Below, one piece after another: positions 61,482 to 64,000 of a stretch of DNA of 64,000 nucleotides. Made by a program: the position numbers and the translations under genes. Where the stretch lies: NCBI RefSeq assembly GCF_004916975.1, contig NZ_STGQ01000001.1, positions 892,993 to 956,992 on the forward strand, given 5' to 3'. The notes beneath the pieces were generated by a model. It made no database searches. It saw nothing but the letters and a program-made list of their open reading frames with translations, and was not told where the DNA came from. The number at the start of each line of letters is the position of its first letter. The first letter of the stretch is position 1. This DNA is from Paenibacillus dokdonensis. Its GTDB lineage: Bacteria; Bacillota; Bacilli; Paenibacillales; Paenibacillaceae.

Positions 61482-62123
61482 ATGATGAGTCCTGAAGAAT
61501 ATGCGGACCATTTTCTCGAAAATGACGGGCTGCTTGCCCGGGTACAACAAAATATTGTCGATAAGGGCATGCCCGAGATATCCATCGCACCGGGTTATGG
61601 CCGTCTGCTGACGATGCTGGTGGCGGCGACCAAAGCATCACAGGTGCTGGAAATCGGTGCGCTTGGCGGCTACAGCGGCATTTGTCTGGCCAGAGGCTTG
61701 ACATCCGAAGGTCTTCTAACATCACTCGAGCTTAAACAGGAGTTCGCGGATGTGGCGCTGGGGCATCTGACCGAGGCCGGATTTGGAGATCAGGTGAAGT
61801 ACATGATTGGCCAGGCGGCGGACAATTTGGAAAAGCTCAAGCTCGAAGGCCGGAAGTTTGATTTCTTTTTTATCGATGCGGACAAGGAGAATTATCCGGT
61901 TTACCTCGAATATGCGATAGAGCTTGCGAATCCTGGAGCCATGATTGCAGGAGATAATACATTTTTGCGGGGGAGAACCCTCAATCCGGACAAAAATGGA
62001 CCTTCGGTCCAGGCGATCCGCCGTTTTAACGAACAGATGGCGACCGATGAACGTTTGATCGGAACAATTTTGCCGGCTTACGACGGACTGGCTGTAGCGA
62101 TGGTCAAACCGCAGGGGAAGTGA
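61482..62123 (+). CDS. O-methyltransferase (paralogue of 28481)
   Basis: AAAGGGGAG precedes two adjacent ATGs (61482, 61485). The 213-residue product has QVLEIGALGGYSGICLARGL, LTSLELKQEFADVA, FDFFFIDADKENYPVYLEYA and AGDNTFLRG, the same caffeoyl-CoA OMT-type fold as the gene at 28481. It is moderately similar to that paralogue, which suggests an old duplication. A terminator follows. It uses SAM and a divalent metal; the substrate is unknown. Confidence 0.9.
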   Translation: MMSPEEYADHFLENDGLLARVQQNIVDKGMPEISIAPGYGRLLTMLVAATKASQVLEIGALGGYSGICLARGLTSEGLLTSLELKQEFADVALGHLTEAGFGDQVKYMIGQAADNLEKLKLEGRKFDFFFIDADKENYPVYLEYAIELANPGAMIAGDNTFLRGRTLNPDKNGPSVQAIRRFNEQMATDERLIGTILPAYDGLAVAMVKPQGK

Positions 62124-62134
62124 GTCCCGGATCA

Positions 62135-62175
62135 AAAAAAAGGTGGCACAGGATTTGATCCTGCCCACCTTTTTT
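62135..62175 (+). terminator. Terminator after the second O-methyltransferase gene
   Basis: AGGTGG-CA-CAGGAT pairs with ATCCTG-C-CCACCT, flanked by A and T runs. Confidence 0.93.
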
Positions 62176-62256
62176 GCATTATAGCCTCCGGGGTCCCCGC
62201 AGAGTACCTGAATGGACTTCGGGGCATGGCTCCACTTTGGAGGGTTATTGTGCGGT

Positions 62257-63468
62257 TTAACGGAATTGTGGAGACTTACGATTTTTGTACAGCTTGAGCC
62301 GCACCCACACCATATTCAGCAGGAGCAGGCAGCCGGAGATGATGAACAATCCCTCGATACCGATAAAGCCGGATAGGAATCCGCCGACGAGTGCCCCCAG
62401 CATATTACCTAGTGCAAGCGTACTTGTATTGAAGCCAAAGGCTCGGCTTTCCATGCCGTCAGGCGTGTAGGAGCGGATAAGTGCATTGACGCTTGGCAGC
62501 AAGCCGCCCATGAAGACACCCATCAGAAAACGTATAATAATGAGCTGCCATACCGACTGCACGAAAGCCTGCGGAATCAGCATCAATCCGGCGCCAATCA
62601 AGGCAAAGGTCAAAATACGGTGCGCTCCGACCTTATCGCTTACTTTTCCGAGAATCGGTGAGGTAATCATATTGGACAAGCCTGTGACGGCACTCACCAT
62701 GCCAGCCCAGAAGGCGATGTTAACCGAGGAGGCATGCAGCTTTTCGACATAGAGCGGCAGCAGCGACATCGGACTCATCATGGCAAACTGCAGCAGAAAG
62801 GTCACTGCGAAGAGAGCCGGAAGCTGAGGAATTTGAGTCAGCTCTTTGAAACCCGCAAGAACGGAAATTTGCGGCGTTTTGGCTGCTTCTTCGCGATTGA
62901 AGTTCTCTTTAACCATGAACAGTGCAAGAAGCGAGGCTGCAAAGATCAAGATACCGATGATGTAGAAAATAGGGCGGAAACCGAATAAATCCGCGAGTCC
63001 GCCACCAATAAGCGGTCCGAGGATCGTCCCTGCCACGGAGCCGGACTGCATGATACCCATCGCAAAACCCATCTTTTCTTTCGGGGTTGTGCTGGATACC
63101 AGCGAGATCGAAGCAGGGTTAAAGCCGGAAATTGTACCGTTCAGCAGCCGGAGCAGCAGAAGTTCCCAGGGACTTCGGGCGAAGCCCATCAGCGTAATGA
63201 CTATCGCCATCCCGAAGCCGGAACGCAGCAGCATAATTTTACGCCCGTATCGATCAGAGAGCTTGCCCCATAGGGGCTGAAAAATAAATGAGGTCAGAAA
63301 GTTCGCCGCAAATATCAATCCTGCCCACATGCCGATCTGATGTTCACCCTGAACTCCCAGATCCTTCGCCAGATACAGGGACAGGAACGGAGTGATCATC
63401 GTCATTCCGGAATTAACCAGAAATTGGCCAACCCAAAGCACAATTAAATTCACTTTCCACGATTTCAA
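62257..63468 (-). CDS. MFS multidrug efflux transporter
   Basis: A TTG start at 63468 is 12 bp after AGGAAG; a GTG at 63480 overlaps that site and upstream ATGs would add a non-conserved N-terminus. The ~403-residue protein has 12 membrane segments and MFS motif A (PLWGKLSDRYGRKIMLL), repeated in the second half (PILGKVSDKVGAHRIL). It includes GIMQSGSVAGTILGPLIGG, the antiporter motif C region. Proton-coupled drug export is likely. It is divergent from hemE. Confidence 0.9.
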   Translation of the reverse strand: MKSWKVNLIVLWVGQFLVNSGMTMITPFLSLYLAKDLGVQGEHQIGMWAGLIFAANFLTSFIFQPLWGKLSDRYGRKIMLLRSGFGMAIVITLMGFARSPWELLLLRLLNGTISGFNPASISLVSSTTPKEKMGFAMGIMQSGSVAGTILGPLIGGGLADLFGFRPIFYIIGILIFAASLLALFMVKENFNREEAAKTPQISVLAGFKELTQIPQLPALFAVTFLLQFAMMSPMSLLPLYVEKLHASSVNIAFWAGMVSAVTGLSNMITSPILGKVSDKVGAHRILTFALIGAGLMLIPQAFVQSVWQLIIIRFLMGVFMGGLLPSVNALIRSYTPDGMESRAFGFNTSTLALGNMLGALVGGFLSGFIGIEGLFIISGCLLLLNMVWVRLKLYKNRKSPQFR

Positions 63469-63604
63469 TGTGCTTTTCACTTCCTTTCTTGTGACTGAAA
63501 TATAGCGTGATGAAAAACACAGATTACACCAGTATAACATATTTACCCAAGCCGTCTGACCAGCAGATGTCATACTATTGTCATGGGATGTAAGGGTCAG
63601 CCAG

Positions 63605-63633
63605 TTGTTACTTACTTTTAAAAAGGGCATAAT
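63605..63633 (+). promoter_or_regulatory. Candidate hemE promoter
   Basis: TTGTTA (63605-63610) and CATAAT (63628-63633) are 17 bp apart, and the hemE ATG is 40 bp further. Confidence 0.6.
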
Positions 63634-63673
63634 ATAGATTAGAGAAATTCTAAAAAACATTGGAGGCCTCTTC

Positions 63674-64000
63674 ATGACCTACAACGATACACTTATACGA
63701 GCCAGCTATAAACAGGAAGTGGATCATCTTCCGGTCTGGTATATGAGACAAGCGGGCAGGTACGACCCTGAATACCGCAAAATCAAAGAAAAATATACGC
63801 TTCTTGAAATTTGCCGGCAGCCGGAGCTTGCAGCGGAAATCACCATGATGCCGGTGCGCAAGCTGGGTGTGGATGCGGCTATCTTGTATTCGGATATTAT
63901 GAATCCGGTGGCATCGCTTGGTGTGGATTTTGATATCGTCAAAAATATCGGACCCGTGATTGACAACCCGCTCCGCAGTAAAGCCGATATAGAGAAGCTG
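63674..64000 (+). CDS. hemE: Uroporphyrinogen decarboxylase HemE (3' partial)
   Basis: GGAGG (63662-63666) precedes the ATG. The 109 codons present encode the N-terminus of HemE, with the conserved VWYMRQAGRYDPEYRKI, AAILYSDIMNPVASLGVDFD and IDNPLR. HemE converts uroporphyrinogen III to coproporphyrinogen III in haem synthesis. The gene runs off the window end. hemH and hemY would be expected downstream, as in B. subtilis; this cannot be seen. Confidence 0.95.
   Translation, partial: MTYNDTLIRASYKQEVDHLPVWYMRQAGRYDPEYRKIKEKYTLLEICRQPELAAEITMMPVRKLGVDAAILYSDIMNPVASLGVDFDIVKNIGPVIDNPLRSKADIEKL

Overview
The window looks like a chromosomal segment of a Gram-positive, low-to-mid G+C Firmicute, most probably Paenibacillus. 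The reasons are S-layer-homology anchored giant exoproteins, strong AGGAGG ribosome binding sites with frequent GTG/TTG starts, a YtxG/YtxH pair, a YuzB-type DUF1450 protein, a GH65 phosphorylase with an alpha-glucoside ABC importer, LacI regulators and lipobox solute-binding proteins. No IS element, integrase, CRISPR array or rRNA is visible. One tRNA gene (Leu, anticodon CAG) is present. The species assignment is inference.

Layout. 1-6594 is the 3' part of a giant SLH-anchored exoprotein (OB folds, PHP metallohydrolase, ThuA-like domain, four near-identical Big2 repeats). 6667-10811 is a putative metal-handling operon: HupE/UreJ with an EF-hand loop, a YcgR-type permease, a His-rich YcgQ/DUF1980 protein and a membrane protein with a cupredoxin-like tail. 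10976-15927 holds an MhqN-like nitroreductase, a phospholipase D-like lipoprotein, a DUF1254 protein and a UbiD-type decarboxylase. 16225-24962 is a catabolic or organophosphate-scavenging operon behind two perfect LacI-type palindromes: ABC importer, a broken CehA-like metallohydrolase, a glycerophosphodiester phosphodiesterase, a LacI regulator and a MATE exporter. 25059-34873 holds a bicupin oxalate decarboxylase, a DNA-alkylation-repair remnant, an acetyltransferase, a LysR/O-methyltransferase pair, a Big2 exoprotein, an MFS gene split by an in-frame stop behind a MerR-type promoter, and a GntR-ABC operon.

35084-42430 is an alpha-glucoside uptake and phosphorolysis cluster (LacI, binding protein, two permeases, GH65). 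42648 is tRNA-Leu. 42876-47617 is a LysR gene divergent from pstSCAB. 47736-51009 is a minus-strand block: universal stress protein, MFS exporter, MerR, a 59-residue membrane protein and an HTH regulator. 51448-64000 is mostly housekeeping: polysaccharide deacetylase, holin-like protein, Dabb protein, a 36-residue membrane peptide, a DUF86/HepT-like protein, YtxG/YtxH, glutamate racemase, a LysM-M14 endopeptidase, a His-substituted IscA-like protein, DUF1450, an aldo/keto reductase, an rRNA methyltransferase, a second O-methyltransferase, an MFS exporter and the 5' end of hemE.

The observations most worth follow-up are the metal-handling operon with the giant exoprotein upstream, the paired ATTGGTATCGATACCAAT operators with the interrupted metallohydrolase they control, the IscA-like protein whose cysteines are histidines, and small membrane genes that are easy to miss. 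The three disrupted reading frames (two in-frame stops plus a frameshift in the metallohydrolase locus, one in-frame stop in the MFS gene) are either real decay or sequencing errors. The sequence alone cannot decide.
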